Shown here: one piece after another, positions 51,936 to 60,789 of the stretch | How positions within the stretch are numbered: position 1 is the first letter of the stretch | Layout of the letters: each line of letters begins with the position of its first letter | Assembly: GCA_963740765.1 (NCBI GenBank) | Contig: CAVUFN010000008.1 | Span: 124,001 to 188,000 of the forward strand | Direction of reading: 5' to 3' | DNA: 64,000 nt | From: DATLGB01 sp963740765 | Lineage (GTDB): Bacteria; Actinomycetota; Thermoleophilia; Solirubrobacterales; Solirubrobacteraceae | Program-made: the position numbers and the translations under genes | The notes under the pieces: generated by a model | Told to the model about the DNA's origin: nothing | The model's database searches: none | The model's input: the letters and a program-made list of their open reading frames with translations, nothing else

Positions 51936-53519
51936 CTACGCCCGAGCGACGACCTCGACGCCCGGCGTGCCGCGCGCGATGCGCAGGTCGGCGATCTGCG
52001 TGACCGCGCGCGAGCCCTCCAGCGTCTTCACGTCCGCCGAGCCGAGGTAGCGCGCGCGGGCCTCGGTCTCGCCGAACTCCACGAACGCGCAGCCGTGGCT
52101 GTTGGTGTCCGCGTAGCTCATCCACGGGTTCAGCCGGGGGACGCCCTCGTCGGACAGCGGCTCGACCAGCGCCGGTGGGAGCACGCCGCCGGACTGCCCG
52201 GCGATCACCTGTGCGGTTCCCGGTGACGTGGCCGAGCCGCCGACCAGTTCGGACGCGACGGCAGGCCCGCTCTTGCCGTCGCGCAGGACGGATCCGGCGA
52301 AGAACGTGTGGATGTCACCCGTGAGGAAGACGACGTCGCGGACGCCGGCGGCCTCGACGTGGCTGAGCAGCTCGGTGCGCTGCGCCGGATAGCCCTGCCA
52401 CGAGTCGACCTCGACCTTGACGCCGCCGGCGACCTCGAAGGGCATGATCATCAGCTGGTTGCCGATCAGCTTCCAGCTCGCGGGGGACGCCGACAGGCCG
52501 GCCTTGAGCCAGCCCAGCTGCGTCGCCCCGAGGTACTGGCGCGGGGCGGTGTCGTCGCATTGCATCAGCGAGCCGCCGCCGCACGGCTGGTCGTCGCGGT
52601 AGGAGCGCGAGTCGCACATGAAGATCTCCGCGGTCGACCCGAAGGTCAGCTTGCGGTAGATGCGGTCCTTGTCGGCGGCGAACCCGCGCGCGGGCATGTA
52701 CTCGTGCCACGCCTTGTGGCCGGCCACGATGCGCGCGCGGTCGTAGCCGTCGTCGGGCTCCCCGTCGTCCGGCCCCGAGCTGTCGAGCGTCCCGACGTAG
52801 TTGTCGGTGACCTCGTGGTCGTCCCACTGCGCGACGAGCGGGACGAGGCGCTGGAGCTCGCGCAGGTCGACGTCGGAGCGGGCCTGGCGGTACTTGAGCC
52901 GGTAGTCCTCGACTGTGCGGGCGACCGAGTCCCCGTTGGCGCCGATCCTGTCCTCGCGCACGCCGCCGTAGCCGCTCTCGGCGTAGACCCGGTCGTAGAT
53001 GTAGTCGCCGCCGCAGATGACGACGTCGGGGTCGAGCGCGAGCAGCGCCTGGTAGGCGCCGAAGTAGCCCGACGAGTAGTCCTGGCAGGCGAAGTAGCCG
53101 ACCCTGATCGGCCGCCGCGAACCGGGCGCCGGCGCGGTCTGCGTCCGGCCGACGTCCGAGTGCGCCGTCTTCGTCGAGAAGCGGTAGTAGTAGCGCCGGT
53201 CGGGCTTGAGCCCGCCGACGCGCACCTTGACCGTGTGATCGCGCGAGCGCCGCGTCGGGACGAGCCGGCGGAACACGGTGCGGCGGAAGCCCGGGTCGCG
53301 GGCGATCTCGAGCTCGACGCGGAGCTTGTCGCGCGGGTTGGCGTCCAGCCGGGTCCAGAAGGTGATCGCGGTGGGGCCGGGGTCGCCGCTCATCACGCCG
53401 TCCGCGAACGTCCCCTCACGCGCGAACGGGGCCTTCCTGCGCGCCCGCGCATCAGCCTCCCGGACGTCCCACGGCAGCCACAGCGCAGCGCCGGCGGCCA
53501 CGAACGTGCGTCGATCCAT
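51936..53519 (-). CDS. phoD: PhoD-type alkaline phosphatase family protein
   Basis: A 527-residue metallophosphoesterase. A short RR-containing signal (MDRRTFVAAGAALWLPW) precedes the PhoD N-terminal Ig-like domain (GVMSGDPGPTAITFWTRL) and the catalytic domain with VGYFACQDYSSGYF, VVICGGDYIYDR, VAQWDDHEVTDNY and VFLTGDIHTFFAG. It is a secreted, Ca/Fe-dependent phosphodiesterase/monoesterase for phosphate scavenging. It starts 7 bp after the LLM oxidoreductase gene. Confidence 0.9.
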   Translation of the reverse strand: MDRRTFVAAGAALWLPWDVREADARARRKAPFAREGTFADGVMSGDPGPTAITFWTRLDANPRDKLRVELEIARDPGFRRTVFRRLVPTRRSRDHTVKVRVGGLKPDRRYYYRFSTKTAHSDVGRTQTAPAPGSRRPIRVGYFACQDYSSGYFGAYQALLALDPDVVICGGDYIYDRVYAESGYGGVREDRIGANGDSVARTVEDYRLKYRQARSDVDLRELQRLVPLVAQWDDHEVTDNYVGTLDSSGPDDGEPDDGYDRARIVAGHKAWHEYMPARGFAADKDRIYRKLTFGSTAEIFMCDSRSYRDDQPCGGGSLMQCDDTAPRQYLGATQLGWLKAGLSASPASWKLIGNQLMIMPFEVAGGVKVEVDSWQGYPAQRTELLSHVEAAGVRDVVFLTGDIHTFFAGSVLRDGKSGPAVASELVGGSATSPGTAQVIAGQSGGVLPPALVEPLSDEGVPRLNPWMSYADTNSHGCAFVEFGETEARARYLGSADVKTLEGSRAVTQIADLRIARGTPGVEVVARA

Positions 53520-53526
53520 GGCCCGA

Positions 53527-54486
53527 CTATCCCAGGGCGGCCAGCCGCTCGTGTAGCTCGCCGGTGAAGAAGTCGAAGAACGCGTCCACGTCCGGACCGG
53601 CGCTGATCAGCGCGAGGCGGTCGAAGCCGGCGCGGTGGAACTCCGCGAAGACCTCGACGTGGCGCTCGACGTCGGGGCCGCAGGCGAACGACTCCGCCAT
53701 GTCCTCCGGTCTGACGAACGTGGTGGCCGCCTCGAAGTTGATCGGGTTGGGCAGCTCGGCCATGACCTTCCAGCCGAGCGCGCCGAAGCGGAACTTCTCG
53801 TGGGCCGACGCGGCGGCGGTCGCCTCGTCCTCCGCGTAGGAGAGCGGGACCTCGGCGTAGCACGGGCCGCTTCCGCCCCCGTCGCGGTACGCCGTGATCA
53901 GGTCCGCGTCGGGGTCGGTCGCGAAGAGGCCGTCCCCGAGCTCGGCGGCGAGCCTGGACGCCCGGGCTCCGCCGCTGGCGACGATGATCGGCGGCGCCGT
54001 CTCCGGGAGGTCGTAGACCCGCGCGTCGGAGAGCTGGAAGTACTCGCCGTCGTGGGACTGGTAGCCGCCCGACCACAGGGCGCGGATGATCTCCAGCGCC
54101 TCGCGCAGGCGGGCCTGGCGCACGTCGACGTCGGGCCAGCCCATGCCGGTGATGTGCTCCGAGAGCCGCTCGCCCGAGCCGACTCCGAGGACGAAGCGCC
54201 CGTCGGCGAGGATCTGCGTCGTCGCCGCGGCCTGGGCGATGATCGCCGGGTGATAGCGGAAGGACGGGCAGGTGACGCCCGTGGCGAGCTCGATGCGCTC
54301 CGTCTGGGCGGCGGCGGACGCGAGGATCGACCACGCGAACGGCGAGTGCCCGTGGGAGTACAGCCACGGGTGGTAGTGGTCGGAGATCTCGACGAAGTCG
54401 AATCCGGCCTCCTCGGCGCGCACCGCCTGACGGACGAGCTCGTGGGGCGGGAAGGCCTCCGCCATCAGCTTGAAACCGATCTGCAT
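53527..54486 (-). CDS. LLM-class F420-dependent oxidoreductase
   Basis: A 319-residue TIM-barrel flavin/F420 enzyme of the G6PDH-related TIGR03557-like group: IGFKLMAEAFPPHELVRQAVRAEEAGFDFVEISDHYHPW, RIELATGVTCPSFRYHPAI, RFVLGVGSGERLSEHI and PPIIVASGGARASRLAAELGDG. It transfers hydride between F420 and an unknown substrate. ATG 54486 gives the family-normal N-terminus. Upstream codons are antisense to the lipoprotein gene. Confidence 0.88.
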   Translation of the reverse strand: MQIGFKLMAEAFPPHELVRQAVRAEEAGFDFVEISDHYHPWLYSHGHSPFAWSILASAAAQTERIELATGVTCPSFRYHPAIIAQAAATTQILADGRFVLGVGSGERLSEHITGMGWPDVDVRQARLREALEIIRALWSGGYQSHDGEYFQLSDARVYDLPETAPPIIVASGGARASRLAAELGDGLFATDPDADLITAYRDGGGSGPCYAEVPLSYAEDEATAAASAHEKFRFGALGWKVMAELPNPINFEAATTFVRPEDMAESFACGPDVERHVEVFAEFHRAGFDRLALISAGPDVDAFFDFFTGELHERLAALG

Positions 54487-54571
54487 GGCGGTTCCGTTAC
54501 CCGTTCCGCGCCGGGCGGGAGCACGCCGGGTGCGCCAGGGATCTCCGATCGCATCTACCCTCGAATCGCTG

Positions 54572-55904
54572 ATGCTCGATCTGCACCCGCGGACGATCGG
54601 CGCGGGAACGAGGCGCGCGGCGCTGATCGTGGCGGCACTCGCCCTTGCCGGGTGCGGGGGTGGACAGCCACAGCCCGGACCGTCGGCCCCGCGGGTCGTC
54701 ACGATCGTGCAGGACGACGCCGAGCTGCTGCACCGATCCCCGGAGCGCATCGCCGCCACGCTGGACGACCTGCGCGCCGCCGGGGTCGACTGGGTGCGGG
54801 TGACCGCGGGGTGGGACGTCATCGAGCCCCAGCGGGGCGTCTTCGCCTGGACCGCGCTCGACCAGTTGCACGCGCTCGCCCGGGAGCGTGGGCTGCGCCT
54901 GAACGTCGACATCGCGTTCTTCCTGCCGCCGTGGCTGGAGTCCATGGACGTGGACGCCTACGCGGACTTCGCCGAGGCGGTCGCGCGCCGCTACCCCGAC
55001 GCGGCGGCGTTCACGGTCTGGAACGAGCCGAACCTCGCGACCTTCCTGCGGCCGCAGTGGGACCCGGCCGGCCGCCCGGCCTCGCCCGTCGTCTACGGCG
55101 ACATGGTGCGCGCCGCGGTCCCGCGCATCAAGGCGGCGGCGCCCGGCGCGCTGGCGCTGATCGGCGCGACCTCGTCGCTGGGCGCGGCGCGGGGGAGGGG
55201 GGACGACCGCATGGCGCCGCTGACCTTCCTGCGGGCGCTCGCGCGTGGCGCGCCGCTGCCCGGCGACGGCTGGTCGCACCATCCGTACACGGGCGAGCTC
55301 GCGCCCTGGCAGCACGACCCGCAGCCCGAGCACGGCCCGGATGGGCGACCTGGACCGGCTGACGGAGGAGCTCCACCGGCTCTTCGAGGCCGGGCGCTTC
55401 GAGCACGACCTCCCGGTCTACGTGACCGAGTACGGCGACCAGACGAACCCGCCCGACCCGACCTGGGACATCACCCCGGCCGATCAGGCCCGGCGGCTCG
55501 CGGAGGGCGAGCAGATCGCCCGGGCGAACCCGCGCGTGCGCGCCGTCGCCCAGTTCCTCGTCCGGGACCTGCCCGAGCGCCCCGGCGCCGACCTTCGCAC
55601 CCGCTGGCGCGACTACCAGTCCGGCCTCTTCTTCGCCGACGGCCGGCCGAAGCCGGCCCGTGCCGCCTTCGCGCTCCTGCTCACCGCCCGCCGGGAGGGC
55701 GACCGGGTCGCCTTCTGGGGCCTCGTCCGGCCGGGCGCGGGCCGGCGCCCGGTCCGCATCCTCGCGGACGGGAAGGTGGTCGCCGAGCCGCGGACCCGGC
55801 CCGACGGGACCTTCGCCGCGACGGTGGGCACGGATCCGGGCGCGACGTTCTCCGCCGTCTCCGGCGACCTGCGCGGCGCGCCGCTGGCCGGCGCACGCGG
55901 CTAG
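54572..55904 (+). pseudogene. Glycoside hydrolase-like lipoprotein with one frameshift
   Basis: From ATG 54572 a lipoprotein signal (AALIVAALALAGCGGG, lipobox LAGC) leads into a (beta/alpha)8 glycosidase-like domain: GVDWVRVTAGWDVIEPQRGVF, FTVWNEPNLATFL (acid/base Glu). Near 55335 the frame breaks; the rest continues one frame over as DLDRLTEELHRLFEAG, LPVYVTEYGDQT (candidate nucleophile Glu) and a C-terminal beta domain (GRRPVRILADGKVV) to 55904. One added base in the CCCGGATGGGC region would explain it; sequencing error or recent inactivation are both possible. TACCCT at 54556-54561 is a candidate -10 box. Confidence 0.72.
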
Positions 55905-55915
55905 GCTCGCGCGCC

Positions 55916-56404
55916 GTGAGCCACATCGACGATCTCCTCCGCAACGCGGGCCGCTACGCCAACGTCTTCACCGCGGGCGACCTGCCGACCCCGCCCGCGC
56001 TGCGCCTGACGATCGTCAGCTGCATGGACAGCCGGATCGACCTCTTCTCGCTCTTCGGCCTCCATCTCGGCGAGGCGCACGTGATCCGCAACGCCGGCGG
56101 CATCGTCACCGACGACGTCATCCGCTCCCTCACCCTCTCCCAGGCCCTGCTCGGCACCCGCGACGTCATGGTCGTCCAGCACACCGGCTGCGGCCTGATC
56201 GGCGGCGAGGACGAGCTGCGCGCGAAGATCACCGACGCCACCGGCGAGGAGCCCGCGGGCCCGCTGCACGCCTTCAAAGACATCGAGGCCAGCGTCCGCC
56301 GCCAGCTCGACACCCTGCGCACCACACCGGCGCTGACCCTCTGCACCTCCGCCCGCGGCTTCGTCTACGAGGTCGAGTCGGGACGGCTGCGCGAGGTCAC
56401 CTGA
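55916..56404 (+). CDS. Beta-class carbonic anhydrase
   Basis: A 162-residue beta carbonic anhydrase, at the short end for the family. Zinc ligands and the dyad are visible: Cys36-Asp38-Arg40 in SCMDSRID, His89 and Cys92 in QHTGCGL, with VIRNAGGIVTDDVIRSL between. It interconverts CO2 and bicarbonate, potentially supplying the biotin carboxylase. The GTG lies 8 nt after TAGGCT (55902-55907). A strong hairpin follows at 56413-56447. Confidence 0.92.
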   Translation: MSHIDDLLRNAGRYANVFTAGDLPTPPALRLTIVSCMDSRIDLFSLFGLHLGEAHVIRNAGGIVTDDVIRSLTLSQALLGTRDVMVVQHTGCGLIGGEDELRAKITDATGEEPAGPLHAFKDIEASVRRQLDTLRTTPALTLCTSARGFVYEVESGRLREVT

Positions 56405-56412
56405 GCCTCCGT

Positions 56413-56447
56413 CGGGCTGTTGCGTTCAGGCGATCGCGAACAGCCCG
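56413..56447. terminator. Hairpin after the carbonic anhydrase gene
   Basis: Arms CGGGCTGTT (56413-56421) and AACAGCCCG (56439-56447) are perfect, and GCG/CGC extends the stem with one bulge. It begins 9 bp after the stop codon. There is no T-run, but position and strength suit a terminator. The rest of 56405-56532 shows only a TACTCT box at 56520-56525 before the next GTG. Confidence 0.5.
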
Positions 56448-56532
56448 CGCGGCTCCCCCTGTGTCGCGTAACGGTGGATATACCAACGGCCAGGCGACAC
56501 ACGCCGGGTATCGCGGTCGTACTCTTCCCGGA

Positions 56533-56727
56533 GTGGAGGCACTCTTCAAGGACGGCCCGCTCAAGGGTGAGCGACGGGAGATGGAACCGGTCGAAGGGCG
56601 GCCACCGAGCACCATCGACGTGCCCGTCGATGACGGCGGATCGCTGCGCTACTGCCTTGCCGAGTGGACCCAGGAAGGAATGTCGGCGGACTACACGTTC
56701 GTCTCGTCGGTCAGCCGGGGTATTTGA
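56533..56727 (+). CDS. Conserved small hypothetical protein
   Basis: A 64-residue protein, GTG start 7 nt after a TACTCT box: EALFKDGPLKGERREMEPVE, then STIDVPVDDGGSLRYCLAEW and YTFVSSVSRGI. It has an all-beta appearance with no catalytic motif. It resembles small proteins common in related high-GC actinobacteria, with function unknown. It lies directly before the AT-richer decayed region. Confidence 0.6.
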   Translation: MEALFKDGPLKGERREMEPVEGRPPSTIDVPVDDGGSLRYCLAEWTQEGMSADYTFVSSVSRGI

Positions 56728-56780
56728 GTCTGTGCACGCAGAGTGGCGCGCAGTAGAAGGCATCGCAGAGGAGCGACGCG

Positions 56781-57789
56781 TCAGTTCGGAGAGGACAACC
56801 TGTAGTAGTGTGAGACGGCGCTGATGCGCGAGGAGAGGTGGAAGTAGAGGAAAAAGTAGGAGTAATCGTAGATCTCCGGCTCACAAGTGTGGATGCGAAT
56901 CAGGACGTGCAAAGGAAAGGCTTACAGCGCCACTAGGGAGTCAAGGGCGGCTGCAGCTGCATAGCGAGCGGACGTGAATACGAAGAAGAACGAGTAGCAG
57001 TAAGTCCACACCTCGGCGCAGCAGTGGGGCAGCACGGCCTCGCGCATGACGCGGCGGTACTCACCGAGCATGCCCTTGAACAGGCTCGAATGGTACTGCA
57101 GTAGACGCGTAGAACGCTCGACGGTAGTGAAGAGCATCGACACGGTGCACTCGGGAAGCCTGAGGGAGGTCGCTCGAAGCTGGAGCGCAGTGTACTGACG
57201 CAAGATCGCTTACTGCAACTCGCGCAGCTCCACGCTAGGCGCGAGAGAGAACTGCTCGATGAGGATCTCGCGAGCGGCGCGATACGCCTCGAGGGCCTCT
57301 GCCTGACGACCACTGCGATAGAGCGCAAGCATACGCTGAGAGTGCAGGCGCTCACGTAGCGGGTCGGCCGCAATCAGAGACTAGAGCTCGACCAGTACCT
57401 CGGCGTTGCAGCGGCGCTCGAGGTAGGCCTCGACGGCAGCCTCGAGCGCGCTCATCCGCAGCTCCTCCAGCGGCCGGATCTCAGCAGCGGCGAATGGCTC
57501 GTCAGCAACGTCAGCGAGAGCAGGCTAGCGCCACAGCTCCAGCGCCGCCCGCGGATCGGCGTCATCGGAGCGAAGCATCCGAATGAAGCGCTCGACATCG
57601 ATCGCGTCCGGCTCGACCCGCAGTTCGTAAGCCCGTCCGCGGGTGACGATCGTGCCCTCCCCGAGCAGGCTGCGCAGTTGCGAGACGTACGCCTGGATCA
57701 TCTTCGCCGCGCTCGGCGGAGTTGTCGCACCCAACAGCCGCCGCGGCTCGCTGGCCGTCTGAACGGAAGCGTCATTGGCCGGCCGCCGG
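56781..57789 (-). pseudogene. Decayed SARP-type (winged helix-BTAD) regulator joined to a class III cyclase domain
   Basis: One continuous frame of about 330 codons interrupted by four stops (57525, 57381, 57210 and 56922). Recognisable parts in order: winged-helix end PPSAAKMIQAYVSQLRSLLG and YELRVEPDAIDVERFIRML; BTAD PLEELRMSALEAAVEAYLERR, LRERLHSQRMLALYRSGRQAEAL; cyclase VSMLFTTVERSTRLL, EYRRVMREAV, ARYAAAAALDSL and IHTCEPEIYDYSYF. Catalytic positions are destroyed (FTD to FTT, GD to CY, HGG to HCC). It is truncated at the 5' end against the patatin gene. The DNA is visibly AT-richer (about half GC over 56821-56880 by hand count). Confidence 0.8.
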
Positions 57790-58689
57790 TCAGAACGAGG
57801 TGAGCTGGGCGCAGAGCGCGTCGATCGCGCGCGACTCGTCGGCGATCAGGGCTTCGGCCTCGCGTCGCAGCGCGCGCAGATTCTCCGGTGAGGCGTCGTC
57901 GAGGTCGTCGCGCGCGAACTCGAGCCGGCGGGTCAGGCGCACGTAGCGCGCGCCGAGCAGGTGCTCCATCCCGAACCCGACGGTCTCGGACTGGCTGGAG
58001 AGCATGACGTCGATGACCGGGCGGGCCCAGCCGAGCTGGCCCCAGTCGCGGGCGTTCTCGTAGCGGATGGGGCGGATCTGCTCGCCCGTCCCGAGGGACG
58101 CGAGCACCTTGAGGTCCGGCGCGCGGCCGTCCTTGACGAGGTCGACGTAGGCGCAGAGCGACGGGTTCGCCGCGTAGACGCCGCCGTCGATCAGAGTGCG
58201 CCCGCCGACGCGGACCGGCTCGAAGTAGGTCGGCGCCGCGGACGTCGCGTGGGCGACCTCGACCAGCGACACGTCGTCCTCGCCGGTGCGGAAGAACGTC
58301 GCGCGGCGCTGCTCGATGTCGTACGCGCAGACGAAGATCGGGATCTGCGTCTCCGCCAGCCGGGCGCCGCCGAGGAAGCGCTGCAACGCGGTCAGGAGCC
58401 CGTCGGACGCGTAGCGCTCGTCCAGCACTCCGCCCGCCGACAGCACCGTGCGCAGCAGCGAGCGGTCGAAGATCTTCGGCCCCTCGGACACGTACAGGTC
58501 GGCCACCGCCGCGGCCGGGGGCGCGTCCGGCCGCGTCAGCGCGCAGGCGAGGATGCCGCCGGTGGAGGTCCCGGCCACGAGGTCGAACAGCTGCGCGACG
58601 CGCCGACCCGTCCGCGCCTCGAGCTCGGCGAGCACCAGCGCGGGGATCAGCCCGCGAATGCCCCCGCCGTCGATGGCGAGGACCCGCAC
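57790..58689 (-). CDS. Patatin-like phospholipase
   Basis: A 299-residue lipid acyl hydrolase. The oxyanion motif DGGGIRG (7-13), the nucleophile GTSTGG with Ser42, and the catalytic Asp168 in LIDGGVYAAN are all present. It cleaves fatty acids from phospholipids or neutral lipids, cytoplasmic or membrane-associated, with no signal peptide. The GTG start is 7 bp after the cupredoxin stop, so it is the third gene of a minus-strand operon with the copper proteins. Confidence 0.9.
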   Translation of the reverse strand: MRVLAIDGGGIRGLIPALVLAELEARTGRRVAQLFDLVAGTSTGGILACALTRPDAPPAAAVADLYVSEGPKIFDRSLLRTVLSAGGVLDERYASDGLLTALQRFLGGARLAETQIPIFVCAYDIEQRRATFFRTGEDDVSLVEVAHATSAAPTYFEPVRVGGRTLIDGGVYAANPSLCAYVDLVKDGRAPDLKVLASLGTGEQIRPIRYENARDWGQLGWARPVIDVMLSSQSETVGFGMEHLLGARYVRLTRRLEFARDDLDDASPENLRALRREAEALIADESRAIDALCAQLTSF

Positions 58690-58696
58690 CGCGGCC

Positions 58697-58990
58697 CTAC
58701 CTGACGATCAGGGTCATCTTCATGCTGGGCGCGTGCACGGTGCAGAGGATCCGGTAGGTGCCCCGCTTGCGCAGCTTCTTGCGGTACTTGCCCGAGCTCT
58801 TGGTCGAGGACCGGAACTTCTTCGGCCCCGAGGTCACGGTGACGTTGTGCGGCGCGGAACCCTTGAACTTCCAGGTGACGCGCTGACCCTTGCTGACGGT
58901 CTTCGTCTTCGGTGAGAAGAAGTCGTCCTTGACGCCGACGGTCGGGCCGGCGGCGGCGAGGGCGATGGCGGTGGCTGCGGCGGCGATCAT
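58697..58990 (-). CDS. Plastocyanin/amicyanin-like cupredoxin
   Basis: A 97-residue exported small blue copper protein. A short hydrophobic N-terminus (IAAAATAIALAAAG) precedes VGVKDDFFSPKTKTVSKGQRVTWKF, the first Cu His in SAPHNVTVTSG, and the Cys-His-Met cluster YRILCTVHAPSMKM. The central segment is Lys/Arg/Ser-rich. It is likely an electron carrier for the preceding large copper protein, with which its ATG overlaps (ATGA). Confidence 0.88.
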   Translation of the reverse strand: MIAAAATAIALAAAGPTVGVKDDFFSPKTKTVSKGQRVTWKFKGSAPHNVTVTSGPKKFRSSTKSSGKYRKKLRKRGTYRILCTVHAPSMKMTLIVR

Positions 58991-60507
58991 GATTTCCTGT
59001 TTCCTTTGACTCTGAACCCACCGCGCATGAACGGATGGACACGACAGAAGTACGCGTAGGTGCCGGCCGGCAGGGACGCCGGCGTCTTCCAGGTGTTGCG
59101 CTGGGCGGCAGCGCTGAGGTTGGCCGGACCGTAGCCGAGCTCACCCGAATCGAACAGCTTGCCGGGGCGCGCGTTGGCCAGCGGGTAGGCGATGCCCGCG
59201 AGCTTGTTGCACGGCGCCCGGCAGGCGGTGATCGTGTGGTAGATCGCGTTGCGCACGTCCTGACCCTGCACGGAGTCGAAGTTCTTGAAGCGCAGGGACT
59301 TGCCCGGACGCACGACGGGCAGGCGCCCGCGCCGGCCGGTGGACGACAGGTCGCCGCTGCCGTAGACGAAGTTGCGGATGTCGACGGTCTTGGTGACCTC
59401 GCCGCTGAGCACCTTCATCGGGTTGGGCAGGCCGAGCGGCCCGCCGCCGTGGTTGTCGTTCTCGGCGAGGTGGCCGTGGGTGAGCAGCCCGCGGGAGTAG
59501 ACGTCCTTGGCGAACGGGTCCTCGGCGCCGGGCTGGATGCCGTCGGCGTACCAGAGCACCATGATCCCCATCGACTCGTACCAGGACGCCTTGGAGACGT
59601 CGTAGGTCACCGCCGTGTTGAGGTTGTCGCCTGCGTGGACGGCGACGCGCCAGTCCGGTGTCGTGCCCGTCATGGAGACGTCCCACGACACCGCGCCCGC
59701 CGGTTCGAAGTACTTGGCGACGGATCGGAACAATCGCTTCGTGGTCCCCTCGCGTGAGGCGAACAGGTCGGTGTACAGGCCGCCCGGATGCAGGTGCCCG
59801 GCCGTGGAGATGATCGTCATGTCGCGCGGGACGCGCCACGACTGCGCCGGTCCGATCTTGCGCGCCTGCGCGCCCTTGGCGTCCTCCGGGAAGGTGTACT
59901 TGCCCTTGTGGCCCTGCCCGCGGATGGCGTCGAAGACGGGATAGGCGCGGATGCCGGCGACGTCGAGCCAGTGGGGCTTGACCGGCGTGATCGACGCGGC
60001 GGCCGGGTCCGAGTCCGGCACGAAGTCGATGTCGTAGGTGATGTAGACCGACGTCGGGCTGGGCGTCAGGTTGTGGATCATGTGGTTCATGACCCAGGGC
60101 GTGGAGGGATCGTGATGGAACCCGTAGCCCTGCGGGAAGATGTGCTGCGTCTTCTCCTCGCCGGCGGCGAAGGCGGGCTGCCCGCCGATCAGCCACACGC
60201 CGTGGTGGAGGTGGATGACGTCCACGCGGGGGACGGTCCCGTCCTTGGTGTAGACGAGGTCGGGCGCGAAGCGCGTGATGTAGCCCGGAACCTGCGGCTT
60301 GAGGTCGTTGACATCGAAATCGATGTTGTTCTGACCGGGTTGGATCTTGACCGGCCCGAACTGGTAATGCAGCTTCTGCATGCCCGGGTAGGTGGCCGTC
60401 CGCACGAACTTCGTGGCAGAGACGGAGGCGCCGGGGAGTGCGCTCGCGGGCGCCGCACAGGCAAGCAGGGTCAGCGCAAGCGCCGACGTGACCCGAAAGG
60501 ACCTCAT
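58987..60507 (-). CDS. Large secreted His-rich copper protein with C-terminal cupredoxin domain
   Basis: A 506-residue exported protein (signal MRSFRVTSALALTLLACAAPASA). Histidine clusters suggest two copper sites: VDVIHLHHGVWLIGG, YGFHHDPSTPWVMNHMIHNL, ISTAGHLHPGGLYT and LLTHGHLAENDNHGG, recalling type II copper monooxygenases of the PHM/DBH fold. The last 130 residues form a type-1 copper domain: His in NAIYHTIT and Cys-His-Met in YFCRVHPFMRGG. Substrate unknown. It is coupled to the small cupredoxin gene. Confidence 0.7.
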   Translation of the reverse strand: MRSFRVTSALALTLLACAAPASALPGASVSATKFVRTATYPGMQKLHYQFGPVKIQPGQNNIDFDVNDLKPQVPGYITRFAPDLVYTKDGTVPRVDVIHLHHGVWLIGGQPAFAAGEEKTQHIFPQGYGFHHDPSTPWVMNHMIHNLTPSPTSVYITYDIDFVPDSDPAAASITPVKPHWLDVAGIRAYPVFDAIRGQGHKGKYTFPEDAKGAQARKIGPAQSWRVPRDMTIISTAGHLHPGGLYTDLFASREGTTKRLFRSVAKYFEPAGAVSWDVSMTGTTPDWRVAVHAGDNLNTAVTYDVSKASWYESMGIMVLWYADGIQPGAEDPFAKDVYSRGLLTHGHLAENDNHGGGPLGLPNPMKVLSGEVTKTVDIRNFVYGSGDLSSTGRRGRLPVVRPGKSLRFKNFDSVQGQDVRNAIYHTITACRAPCNKLAGIAYPLANARPGKLFDSGELGYGPANLSAAAQRNTWKTPASLPAGTYAYFCRVHPFMRGGFRVKGNRKS

Positions 60508-60555
60508 AACGAACCTAACGGTGACAGACCCACAGTTCTTTTGCCTGACGTGGGG

Positions 60556-60580
60556 GTTTCGCAACGGACAGCGCGGGCAG
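60556..60580 (+). promoter_or_regulatory. SigB/SigF-like promoter for the CsbD gene
   Basis: GTTT at 60556-60559 and GGGCAG at 60575-60580 with a 15-nt spacer match the general-stress promoter pattern and the spacing of the one before the DUF892 gene. The box ends 9 nt before the CsbD ATG. Confidence 0.45.
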
Positions 60581-60589
60581 GCCAACACC

Positions 60590-60778
60590 ATGGGACTCAC
60601 CGACAAGATCACGGGCCGCGCCAAGAAGGCGATGGGCGATATCACCGGCGACGCCGACACCAAGCGTGAAGGCGCGAAGGAAGAGCGCAAGGGCGAGGCG
60701 AAGGACGAGCTGGCCCGGGCCGAGAACCGTGCGGACAACAAGGCGGACGAGGTCGCGGACCTCGAACGCCGCACCTGA
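60590..60778 (+). CDS. CsbD family stress protein
   Basis: A 62-residue hydrophilic protein: GLTDKITGRAKKAMGDITGD, then a Lys/Glu/Ala-rich helical tail. CsbD-like proteins are small, abundant, SigB-controlled stress proteins of unknown biochemical role. ATG 60590 gives the family start, and a SigB-like promoter lies immediately upstream. Confidence 0.88.
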   Translation: MGLTDKITGRAKKAMGDITGDADTKREGAKEERKGEAKDELARAENRADNKADEVADLERRT

Positions 60779-60789
60779 GCTCAAACAAC

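Noticed and set aside
56781..57789. Stop-codon reassignment (TAG/TAA read as sense)
   Set aside because: TAG and TAA are used as normal stops in neighbouring genes, and catalytic residues of this frame are also destroyed.
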